Source: DATKKK01 sp035542975 | Lineage (GTDB): Archaea > Thermoproteota > Bathyarchaeia > Bathyarchaeales > Bathycorpusculaceae | Reading direction: 5' to 3' | Assembly: GCA_035542975.1 (NCBI GenBank) | Contig: DATKKK010000053.1 | Location: 1 to 20,234 of the forward strand | Length of the DNA: 20,234 bases | Part shown: positions 1 through 5,511 of the stretch, piece by piece | Layout of the letters: every line of letters begins with the position of its first letter | Numbering within the stretch: the stretch's first letter is position 1 | The notes under the pieces: model-generated | Database searches by the model: none | Told to the model about the DNA's origin: nothing | The model's input: the letters and a program-made list of their open reading frames with translations, nothing else | Position numbers and translations under genes: made by a program

Positions 1-960
1 TATTTTCACAAGCAGTTTAGGGGAATCCCAGAGAGTGAGGCTGATGTGGCTCGGCGAGTGATGGAAGCCTACAAGCGTGTAGACGCTATATTGAGCTGGA
101 GTTGCATACCATATTTGGCGGAAAACATCCCGTTGTACGGCGAAACAGTTGCTTTTTCTGAATCGAGCGCCACGCCTTATGTTAATTCGGTTATCGGTGC
201 GAGAACGAATCGTGAGGCTGCCCAGAGCGCGTTGGCTTCTGGCGTTGTCGGCAAGACGCCCCTGTATGGACTGCATGTTAAGGAGAATCGAAAAGGAACG
301 CATTTGATAAAGGTTGAAGCAGCCTTGAAGGACGAGTTCGATTATACCCTTCTAGGGTATTATGTTGGCAAACGAATCGGCTACGGAATTCCAGTTTTGA
401 CTGGCATATCAAGGCAGCCGAGCACGGAAGAATTGATAAACTTCTGTGCAATGTCAAACGTGTCAGGCGCAATTTCCATGTTTTACATTCCTGGGTTCAC
501 TGTTGAAGCTTCAACTGTTGAGGAAGCTTTTCAGAGTGATGTTCCAGAGGATAAGATAACCGTGACTGATATCGAACTTAAACAATCTTGTGAGGAGCTT
601 CAGACGACGAATGGAAAGATAAATTTTGTTATGCTTGGGTGTCCGCATTACACGCTGAAGCAGGTCGAGGAGGTTGCCCGTCTTTTGTACGACAAGAAGG
701 TGCATGCTGGTGTGTCGTTTTGGGTCTGCACTTCGGCTACCACTAAGACATTGGCTGATAAGACTGGCTATATGGATGTTATAGAGAAGGCTGGCGGGCA
801 TGTTGTTGTGGATACTTGTATTGATGAACCCTGTTGGATTGCGTACAGAGATAAAATAGGCATGACGGATTCTCCGAAATGTGCTTACTACCGCAGGTTT
901 AAAGAAGTCAGAGTGGCGCGGCTGGAGGATTGCGTTGAAATTGCCGTTAAAGGAGAATAA
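1..960 (+). CDS. Aconitase X catalytic subunit, probable phosphomevalonate dehydratase large subunit (5'-partial)
   Basis: The reading frame is open from base 1, so the N-terminus lies outside the window; 319 residues are visible, and family members are about 400 residues, so roughly 80 are missing. The sequence matches the aconitase X (DUF521) family. Cysteines that could ligate an Fe-S cluster sit in the motifs LGCPHYT, WVCTSATTK and VVDTCIDEPC. In archaea this subunit with its swivel partner dehydrates (R)-5-phosphomevalonate to trans-anhydromevalonate 5-phosphate in the modified mevalonate pathway to isoprenoid lipids. The small subunit follows after 19 bases, as expected for the two-gene archaeal arrangement. 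Other aconitase X proteins act on hydroxyproline derivatives, but those are usually bacterial and often fused to the swivel domain. The pathway assignment is therefore inference from family and context. Confidence 0.88.
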   Translation, partial: YFHKQFRGIPESEADVARRVMEAYKRVDAILSWSCIPYLAENIPLYGETVAFSESSATPYVNSVIGARTNREAAQSALASGVVGKTPLYGLHVKENRKGTHLIKVEAALKDEFDYTLLGYYVGKRIGYGIPVLTGISRQPSTEELINFCAMSNVSGAISMFYIPGFTVEASTVEEAFQSDVPEDKITVTDIELKQSCEELQTTNGKINFVMLGCPHYTLKQVEEVARLLYDKKVHAGVSFWVCTSATTKTLADKTGYMDVIEKAGGHVVVDTCIDEPCWIAYRDKIGMTDSPKCAYYRRFKEVRVARLEDCVEIAVKGE

Positions 961-979
961 AAAGGTGAGAGATTTGGAC

Positions 980-1387
980 ATGTCTTTGAAGTGTCACAAA
1001 ATAATTGGAGGTTATGGTGAGGGTGAGGCTTTGGTTTCTCATGAGCCAATCTGCTTCTATCTTACTGAGCCTAAGACGGGTATTGTTAGGGAGAAGAGTC
1101 ATGAATTGGCGGGTAAGAGTCTTGCGGGTAGGGTGCTTGTGTTTCCTTCTGGGAAGGCTAGTTCTGTGGTTCAGATTGATGGGTTGTTTAAGTTGGCTCA
1201 GAATGGTGTGGCTCCGAAAGCGTTGATTGTTAAGGATGTGGAAACGGTGCTTGTTGTCAGTGCGTTCCTGGTGAAAGTTCCATTAGTTGATAGGTTGGAG
1301 AAGGATCCATTTGAAGTCATACAGACTGGCGACTTCGTCAAGGTAGATGCAGAAAAAGGAGCAGTTATAATAACAAGACATCAATAA
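980..1387 (+). CDS. Aconitase X swivel domain (DUF126), probable phosphomevalonate dehydratase small subunit
   Basis: This 135-residue protein is the usual length for the DUF126 swivelling-domain partner of aconitase X. The hallmark is the glycine/serine loop LVFPSGKASS at residues 53-62, which carries the conserved serine of the aconitase swivel domain, preceded by a Gly-rich N-terminus (IIGGYGEGEAL). The ATG at 980 is chosen because family proteins start just before this segment; a GGTGA ribosome-binding sequence lies at 964-968. A TTG two codons upstream (974) is a possible alternative. The open frame further upstream overlaps the large-subunit gene and is not needed. The two genes form one transcription unit. 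The protein closes over the Fe-S active site of the large subunit. Confidence 0.88.
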   Translation: MSLKCHKIIGGYGEGEALVSHEPICFYLTEPKTGIVREKSHELAGKSLAGRVLVFPSGKASSVVQIDGLFKLAQNGVAPKALIVKDVETVLVVSAFLVKVPLVDRLEKDPFEVIQTGDFVKVDAEKGAVIITRHQ

Positions 1388-1408
1388 TAGAAGAGTTTAT
1401 GCGCGAAT

Positions 1409-2572
1409 CTATTTTTTATTCGCCAGATACTTTTTGATTCGTTCCATTCCTTCTTTGACTTGTTCGTAAGAGATAGAATAGGATATTCTCAGGTGTCCTT
1501 CGCCTGCCTTGCCGAAGCCTGAGCCGGGTGCAGTCACCACTCCTGCTTCTTTCAGCAAACTCGACGCCATTTCTTCATCCGATTTTTCGTAAGCTGAGAA
1601 GTTTGGAAAGACGTAGAACGCTCCTCTCGGTTCGTTGTACGATAGAGTGTCGATTTTAGCGAGTTCGTTCAGCACATGTTTTCTTCTTCGGTCGTATTCT
1701 GTTACCATTTCTTTTACGCAGTCTTGCGGTCCCTTTAATGCTTCGATGGCTGCTTTTTGTGAAATTGCGTTCGGGCACAGTGTAGTGTAGTAATGGAGTT
1801 TTCGGAGGGTAGTTGAAAGTTTTTTTTCTGCTGCTATGTAGCCGATTCGCCATCCTGTCATGGCATAGGCTTTTGAAAAGCCGTTTACAATAATGGTTCT
1901 GTCTTTCATGTTTGGCAGTGAACCTATGCTTATGTGTTTTGTATCGTCGTAAACGATTTTTTCGTAGATTTCGTCTGAGAAGACTATTAAGTTGTGTTTC
2001 TGTGCGGCTTCTGCTATGGTTTCGAGGTCTTGTTTTGAGAAAACGTTTCCTGTTGGGTTGGAGGGGTTGCACATCCAAATCATTCTTGTTTTTTCTGTTA
2101 TTTTTTTCTCCAAGGTTTCTGTTTCTATTCTATAGTTTTTTTCTTCGTCAAGCTGAATCGGGACGGGTTTGGCTTCGGCTATTAGAGTGTCTTCGAGGTA
2201 CGCGGGGTAGTATGGGTCAAGAATTAGAGCTTCGTCACCTCGGTTTAGGAACCCTAATGCGGCGATTAGCATAGCTTCTTGAGAGCCCGAGGTTACGGTT
2301 ATCTCAGTCCGTGCGTCGGCGTCAATGTCGTTGTCTTTTTCAAGCTTTTTAGATATGACTTGGCGCAGTTCGAGTATTCCGTCGATTTCCGTGTAGTGCG
2401 TGAACCCTTTTTCCGTGGCTTCCACTGCTGCGTTCAAGATGTGTTTTGGCGTTGTGAAGTCAGGTTCGCCTTGTTCCATGTGGACAACATTCTTCATTCC
2501 TGCCGAAAGCTCGAGCATTCTCCTAATCGCTGAAGGTTTAATCATGCTGACTCTGTTGGAACCGTCAAACAA
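1409..2572 (-). CDS. Class I/II PLP-dependent aminotransferase (aspartate aminotransferase-like)
   Basis: This is a 387-residue fold-type I aminotransferase of the usual family length. Visible PLP-site residues are N172 in the NPSNPTG motif, D200 in FSDEIY with Y203, the Schiff-base lysine K234 in GFSKAYAMTGWR, and R362 in HLRISYS, which binds the substrate alpha-carboxylate. The N-terminal EQGEPDF block is typical of archaeal AspC/ArAT-like enzymes. The substrate cannot be read from sequence; aspartate, alanine or aromatic amino acids are all possible. The TTG start at 2572 is supported by a GGTGG ribosome-binding sequence 9 bases upstream on the minus strand; an in-frame ATG nine codons in (2545) is the alternative. 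The gene is convergent with the swivel subunit, with about 20 bases between them. Confidence 0.93.
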   Translation of the reverse strand: MFDGSNRVSMIKPSAIRRMLELSAGMKNVVHMEQGEPDFTTPKHILNAAVEATEKGFTHYTEIDGILELRQVISKKLEKDNDIDADARTEITVTSGSQEAMLIAALGFLNRGDEALILDPYYPAYLEDTLIAEAKPVPIQLDEEKNYRIETETLEKKITEKTRMIWMCNPSNPTGNVFSKQDLETIAEAAQKHNLIVFSDEIYEKIVYDDTKHISIGSLPNMKDRTIIVNGFSKAYAMTGWRIGYIAAEKKLSTTLRKLHYYTTLCPNAISQKAAIEALKGPQDCVKEMVTEYDRRRKHVLNELAKIDTLSYNEPRGAFYVFPNFSAYEKSDEEMASSLLKEAGVVTAPGSGFGKAGEGHLRISYSISYEQVKEGMERIKKYLANKK

Positions 2573-2913
2573 TGTTTTCTACCACCGTTCTATAAGACCT
2601 TGATTTAAGCATAATTTCGCATAAGTCATATAAGACTTAACACATGCGCTTGATCCTTTTTGTCAGCGAATTTTAGATTGCAAACAAAATTTTGTAAGAA
2701 TTGTGTTATTTTTGGTCGGGCGGGATAGCTTTACAACAGTGTTTATATTCTTCGTTCGTGGCCAAGGGCATAATCCATTCTGTTTTGTTCAACTTCTTAA
2801 TGGAGGTTGGAAAAAAGTTGCTTGATGACTAATTCCTGATAAGCTGTTTAGTCAAATAACCTTAAATCGAATTTTAACGTATGTTTTCTGTAGAGATTGA
2901 GGCGTTGGAGTGA
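2573..2913. promoter_or_regulatory. Divergent intergenic region between the aminotransferase and the membrane winged-helix gene
   Basis: These 341 bases hold no convincing gene. Towards the aminotransferase there is an inverted repeat, TAAGTC-N6-GACTTA (2622-2639), centred on a TATA-like CTTATATG, so a regulator could bind over the box. The sequence TATAAGAC recurs at 2591 and 2630. Towards the winged-helix gene a TATA-like CTTAAAT lies at 2861-2867, with GAGG at 2899-2902 ahead of the TTG start. A second AT-rich element (GTTTATATTC, 2741-2750) is too far away to assign. A 14-base copy of the tRNA-Tyr 3' end lies at 2711-2724 (see findings). Confidence 0.5.
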
Positions 2914-3867
2914 TTGAAAGCGAGTTTTGAGTCTTTCCGTGACGTTCTTAAACATCCGATAAGGCGAAAAATTATCTTAGGTCTGTCTGAGCGAGGAAGG
3001 ATTTCTTACGTTGATCTTATGCATCTTGTAGGAGTTTCGAACACTGGGAAATTCAATTATCACCTGAATATCTTGGGCGATTTGATTAAGAAGGATGAAA
3101 ACGGTAGGTACGATTTGTCCGACAAAGGCCGATTGGCTGTGCAGTTCCTTCGAGAATTTGAGGATAGGGAGACTGAGCCAATACCGCTGCCCATGTCTAT
3201 GAAAGCATTTGAAACTCGTGCTTTCAGTCTCGCACAGGGTTTCATATGGGTACTGCTTGTCTATCCTCTCACGTGGATTCTGTTTGGGTGGTATCTTTAC
3301 TTCGCTAATCGGGCAGGTTTTTTCACGGGTGATCCGACTATCCCATTGATGATATTCACTATGATTGTAGTTGCAGGTTTTGCGCTTTTTGGTATGACAA
3401 CCTTTCCAAAAATCAAAATAGATCGTGATGGCGTTGAGGTCAAATCAGGGTTCGTTCGCCGATTTTTCTCTTTAGAAGAGATCAGAATGGACTCTAAAGG
3501 ATACGTTCTGAAGCTGGGAGAAGGTTTGACGGCAGCTAGTTGGTTTATCCCATTCAAGGAAAAAGAATGCATGGTTCTCTTGAACAAACACGTAAGAACG
3601 TACCGATCGAAGCCGCTTTTCCTTATGTATCTGCTTCCAGTCTTAGTAATTGGCTTCTATTTTGAGCTCGTGAGAGGTCTTGGCGGAGGACTGTCTCCAC
3701 TGTTCTGGGCTTTTTCATGGGGAGCCACAGCGGCCATTTCAATGTCAATATTTGTTTATGGCGCTCCTGCAGACATACGGATGGGTAACCTACGCCGAGG
3801 GGCTTCTTCCATGGTCTTTGGGCTTTCAACTGGGATCACGATATTCCTTTTGATGTTTTTAGTCTGA
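2914..3867 (+). CDS. Membrane-anchored ArsR-like winged-helix regulator
   Basis: This 317-residue protein has two clear halves. Residues 8-80 form an ArsR-type winged helix (KHPIRRKIILGLSE, then GKFNYHLNILGDLI as recognition region, then a wing GRYDLSDKGRLAV). The remainder is membrane: hydrophobic spans at about 109-131, 143-163, 235-256, 262-283 and 298-317. Between the second and third spans lies a polar stretch (167-230) containing IDRDGVEVKSGF and an alternating beta-like pattern, which resembles small bacterial PH-like domains; that resemblance is only my reading. Known archaeal relatives are wHTH proteins with C-terminal membrane spans. The TTG start is the first start codon after an in-frame stop immediately upstream, with GAGG 11 bases before it. 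It is monocistronic. The DNA target and any signal are unknown. Confidence 0.8.
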   Translation: MKASFESFRDVLKHPIRRKIILGLSERGRISYVDLMHLVGVSNTGKFNYHLNILGDLIKKDENGRYDLSDKGRLAVQFLREFEDRETEPIPLPMSMKAFETRAFSLAQGFIWVLLVYPLTWILFGWYLYFANRAGFFTGDPTIPLMIFTMIVVAGFALFGMTTFPKIKIDRDGVEVKSGFVRRFFSLEEIRMDSKGYVLKLGEGLTAASWFIPFKEKECMVLLNKHVRTYRSKPLFLMYLLPVLVIGFYFELVRGLGGGLSPLFWAFSWGATAAISMSIFVYGAPADIRMGNLRRGASSMVFGLSTGITIFLLMFLV

Positions 3868-3920
3868 AAATCCGGTAAGCAGCTTTTTCATGTATCAAAC
3901 GGAAGATTTGAACGATAAGG

Positions 3921-3937
3921 CGAAACTCGAAGTTTCG
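3921..3937. repeat. Perfect hairpin downstream of the membrane winged-helix gene
   Basis: CGAAACT and AGTTTCG form 7-base perfect arms around a 3-base loop, 54 bases after the stop of the membrane winged-helix gene. No T-run follows on the plus strand, so it is not a typical terminator. It may be a processing or stabilising hairpin in the 3' UTR, or chance. Confidence 0.35.
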
Positions 3938-4062
3938 GCAAATTCTCCAAATGAGAAAAGAACAGGACTTTGACAACCTACTTGAAATAGGTCAAATCCA
4001 TTCGATTCTATTTAGAACAGCTTTGGTCGGGCGGGCAGGATTTGGACCTGCGACGCTCCGGT

Positions 4063-4113
4063 TTCTGCATTGTACGCCCAGTAGGCTGAGCGACACCCAC
4101 CAAAGGCAGGCGT
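4063..4113 (-). other. tRNA-Tyr intron 2 (51 nt, canonical position 37/38)
   Basis: The 4-bp helix is CTGT (32-35) with GCAG. The bulges are AGA (cut after G37) and AAA (cut before A38). The intron body can fold into two hairpins, CGCCTGCC/GGTGGGTG with several G-U pairs and GCTCAG/CTGGGC. Some intron bases before GCAG remain unpaired, so this is a relaxed bulge-helix motif, unlike intron 1. Confidence 0.85.
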
Positions 4114-4120
4114 CTACAGC

Positions 4121-4150
4121 GTCTCCGTCTACTAGACACGCTAGTAGACT
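4121..4150 (-). other. tRNA-Tyr intron 1 (30 nt, position 30/31, in the anticodon stem)
   Basis: The boundaries fit a textbook bulge-helix-bulge: a 4-bp helix CTTC/GGAG with 3-nt bulges CGA (cut after CG) and ACG (cut after AC), and a 9-bp intron helix GTCTACTAG/CTAGTAGAC closed by loop CGTGT. Excision joins G30 to G31 and completes the TCCGG/CCGGA stem. No other boundary restores the stem. Confidence 0.9.
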
Positions 4151-4253
4151 CGGAAGCTCTACCAGGCTGAGCTACCGCCCGACCGAAACCTCTAGAATAA
4201 CGTGACTGAATTTATGTTTTTCGTAGCGCCAATAATACGTTGAAACGCTTATT

Positions 4254-4376
4254 CTAGCTCAGCTGCTTCTTTTTGCTGCGCGCCCAGAACACGCCCCAGA
4301 CTATGATGGCGGCTAACATGACCCAGAAAATCACCACAAGCATCATCACAGCATCGGCGATGGTGTCCTGAAACAT
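4254..4376 (-). CDS. Uncharacterised 40-residue single-span membrane protein
   Basis: This small frame between the two tRNA genes encodes 40 residues: a short acidic N-terminus (MFQDTIADA), one continuous hydrophobic segment at about residues 10-31 rich in V, I, L, M and W, and a basic tail WARSKKKQLS. The layout suggests one membrane span with the basic tail in the cytoplasm. The ATG at 4376 is preceded on the minus strand by a purine-rich sequence GGAGGAAGTGAGAAGAAG, which contains GGAGG 13 bases and GTGAG 6 bases upstream. A TATA-like CTTTTAGG lies about 40 bases upstream. I do not recognise a family. It could be a subunit or regulator of a membrane complex. Nothing in the neighbours gives a function, and it could still be a chance frame, although composition and ribosome-binding site argue against that. 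Confidence 0.62.
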   Translation of the reverse strand: MFQDTIADAVMMLVVIFWVMLAAIIVWGVFWARSKKKQLS

Positions 4377-4456
4377 CTTCTTCTCACTTCCTCCTCACGT
4401 AACAAGAAGCTTCAGAGAAGCCTAAAAGCAACGTTTCCAAACCCGAAATGAGGTCA

Positions 4457-4473
4457 GAAAATAACATATTTTC
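4457..4473. promoter_or_regulatory. Perfect palindrome upstream of the 40-residue membrane protein gene
   Basis: GAAAATA-ACA-TATTTTC gives 7-base perfect arms around 3 bases, 81 bases upstream of the small membrane protein start, next to a TATA-like AGGTATATG on the minus strand (about 4481-4489). It could be an operator. AT-rich palindromes also arise by chance. Confidence 0.3.
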
Positions 4474-4622
4474 AAAAACGACATATACCTATGCGCACAG
4501 CAACCGTTTAATAAACATTCAACATCATACTGGCATAACCGAAGAGGAGAAGGAGAAGGCTTCCGTCACCCCCCCTCCAACTTTTTCCAAAACAACATGA
4601 TTTTTGGCGGGCCCGCCGGGAA

Positions 4623-4653
4623 TTGTTCCCTAGAAGGCACGAACCTTCCAAGT
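4623..4653 (-). other. tRNA-Lys intron 2 (31 nt, in the T-loop, position 58/59)
   Basis: The helix is GTTC (53-56) with GAAC. The bulges are AAA (cut after A58) and AAT (cut before T59). The intron helix is CTTGGAAGG/CCTTCTAGG (9 bp, two G-U pairs), closed by loop TTCGTG. The resulting T-loop is TTCAATT. A one-base shift to 59/60 would give TTCAAAT but breaks the bulge geometry, so the exact cut needs RNA data. Confidence 0.85.
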
Positions 4654-4674
4654 TTGAACCCGGGACCCCCGGAT

Positions 4675-4698
4675 TTCTTCGCAAAGCTTTTTTTCGCT
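4675..4698 (-). other. tRNA-Lys intron 1 (24 nt, canonical position 37/38)
   Basis: The bulge-helix-bulge is clear: helix CTTT/GAAG, bulges TAA (cut after A37) and AAA (cut before A38), and intron helix GCGAA/TTTGC with one G-U pair. At 24 nt it is a compact intron. Confidence 0.92.
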
Positions 4699-4805
4699 TA
4701 AAAGTCCGGTGCTCTAGTCCTGACTGAGCTACGGGCCCTCTGCTTATGTTTTCGCTTCTAGAAGATTATTGAAGATGTTTTTTAGCGTTTCGATTCATTA
4801 ACTAA

Positions 4806-4813
4806 TTAAAAAA
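4806..4813 (-). terminator. T-run terminator of the small PadR gene
   Basis: On the minus strand the stop codon at 4818-4820 is followed within a few bases by an uninterrupted T run. T-rich tracts directly after the stop are the usual intrinsic terminators in archaea. Confidence 0.5.
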
Positions 4814-4817
4814 GGGT

Positions 4818-5189
4818 TTAGGCGATGGCTTGGACTTTCAGGAGACCCGTTATGAAGTTTTTGATCTTGTCATTGGCGCCCATTATCGTTTCCATCGTTT
4901 TTATGCCTTTGTCGGTGAGTTTGTAGACTCGTTTTCTCTCGTTCCAAGTTCCTTCGATTAAACCGTTTCTTTCGAGCGAGTACAGGAGTGAGTAGACGGT
5001 GCCTGAGCTTACGAGAAGGTGAAATTTGTTGTGGATGAATGAGATTACATCGTAGCCGCTTAGGGGACCGTCACGTAGTTCAGCCATGACGATGATGTCC
5101 ATGAAGTTTTTGATTATTCTTTCGTGCATTTTTTTCAGAATTTTTCCTTCCAACCTTTCACCGCCAACGATTATTGTCAAGGCAGTCAT
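4818..5189 (-). CDS. PadR-family transcriptional regulator (small)
   Basis: This is a 123-residue PadR-type winged helix. The core runs from about residue 25 to 95: MDIIVMAELRDGPLSGYDV, then SSGTVYSLLYSLERNGLIEG as recognition helix region, then the wing RKRVYKLTDKG. The short C-terminal helix probably makes the dimer. An extra 20 or so residues (TALTIIVGGERLEGK) precede the family core. The ATG at 5189 is kept because the TATA element at 5221-5236 would start transcription about 12 bases before it, giving a short leader; an ATG at residue 21 (5129) is the alternative and matches family length better. PadR proteins usually repress an adjacent exporter or their own gene, but no exporter lies next to this one. 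Confidence 0.88.
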   Translation of the reverse strand: MTALTIIVGGERLEGKILKKMHERIIKNFMDIIVMAELRDGPLSGYDVISFIHNKFHLLVSSGTVYSLLYSLERNGLIEGTWNERKRVYKLTDKGIKTMETIMGANDKIKNFITGLLKVQAIA

Positions 5190-5220
5190 GTTTATTCACA
5201 TTGTTCCATTTTATGTTGGA

Positions 5221-5255
5221 TATAAATATTTAAACTTTATTCTAATTCAGAATAA
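5221..5255 (-). promoter_or_regulatory. Promoter and palindromic operator candidate of the small PadR gene
   Basis: On the minus strand an AT-rich TATA element (TTTAAATATTTATA, 5221-5234) is preceded directly by the perfect inverted repeat TTATTCT-N5-AGAATAA (5237-5255). The repeat covers the position where TFB would bind, so a dimer bound there could block or recruit the initiation complex. Autoregulation by the PadR protein is inference. Confidence 0.55.
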
Positions 5256-5511
5256 GAAGTAGAAACAGAAGGCGAAAAGTATAAACTTGAAGCCGATGGA
5301 CAATCGATGGAAAAAACGTGCAACAGTTTCTGTGTCTTTGATTGTTGCGTGAAGATGTTGTATTTTTTATGCTATAGACCGCTGTTGGCTTGCAGCGTTT
5401 TTGAAAGTTTTCTTCTTCGGTTCGAACTCTAACAAGACGTTTTTAACAGCCAGCGATATATGTGTATGTTAATAAACGTTATTTGCTCCTTTTCCCGTAC
5501 AAAATGGCACG
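5256..5511. other. Intergenic stretch, no gene seen, promoter near its right end
   Basis: Together with the PadR promoter, this completes a gap of more than 300 bases. I see no supported gene in it. A TATA-like GATATATG at 5455-5462 would start transcription near 5485-5490 for the coiled-coil gene that begins at 5512. A run of 18 sense codons from an ATG at 5296 is too short to support. Confidence 0.4.

Larger units (their letters stand above)
4024..4181 (-). tRNA. tRNA-Tyr(GUA) with two introns, CCA encoded
   Basis: Read on the minus strand, the acceptor arms CGGGCGG (4181-4175) and CCGCCCG pair perfectly, followed by A73 and an encoded CCA (4026-4024). C1-G72 is the known identity pair of archaeal/eukaryal tRNA-Tyr. 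The D-arm is GCTC/GAGC. The T-arm is GCAGG/CCTGC with loop TCCAAAT, so position 55 is C instead of the usual T. The mature anticodon arm appears only after removing two introns: TCCGG / CTGTAGA / CCGGA, with anticodon GTA at positions 34-36. Exons are 4181-4151, 4120-4114 and 4062-4024. Spliced length is 74 nt plus CCA. A TATA-like CATAAAT lies about 30-36 bases upstream. Confidence 0.93.
4605..4738 (-). tRNA. tRNA-Lys(UUU) with two introns, CCA encoded
   Basis: On the minus strand the acceptor arms GGGCCCG (4738-4732) and CGGGCCC pair perfectly, followed by G73 and CCA (4607-4605). The D-arm is GCTC/GAGC with an 11-base loop. The anticodon arm CCGGA/TCCGG closes the loop CTTTTAA, giving anticodon TTT. 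The T-stem is CCGGG/CCCGG. Both the anticodon loop and the T-loop are interrupted by introns whose removal restores a normal cloverleaf. Exons under my preferred boundaries are 4738-4699, 4674-4654 and 4622-4605, 76 nt plus CCA. Both interrupted loops are required for function, so splicing must be complete. Confidence 0.94.

Noticed and set aside
511..981. 156-residue minus-strand frame opposite the aconitase X gene
   Set aside because: It is fully antisense to a gene with strong family motifs; the translation has no domain and no promoter.
2822..2839. C/D-box guide RNA signature (TGATGA then CTGA)
   Set aside because: Only 7 bases separate the boxes, too short for a guide, and no C'/D' pair or terminal stem is present.
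3951..4205. 84-residue plus-strand reading frame
   Set aside because: It lies antisense across tRNA-Tyr and its introns; the translation is simply the reverse complement of the tRNA and has no recognisable domain.
4587..4607. Hairpin CCAAAA/TTTTGG at the 3' end of tRNA-Lys as a terminator
   Set aside because: One arm includes the encoded CCA and no T-run follows on the minus strand, so a terminator role is not supported.
5296..5352. 18-codon plus-strand frame with a basic then hydrophobic start
   Set aside because: It is too short, a stop follows at once, and there is no clear ribosome-binding site; it could be a decayed remnant but this cannot be supported.
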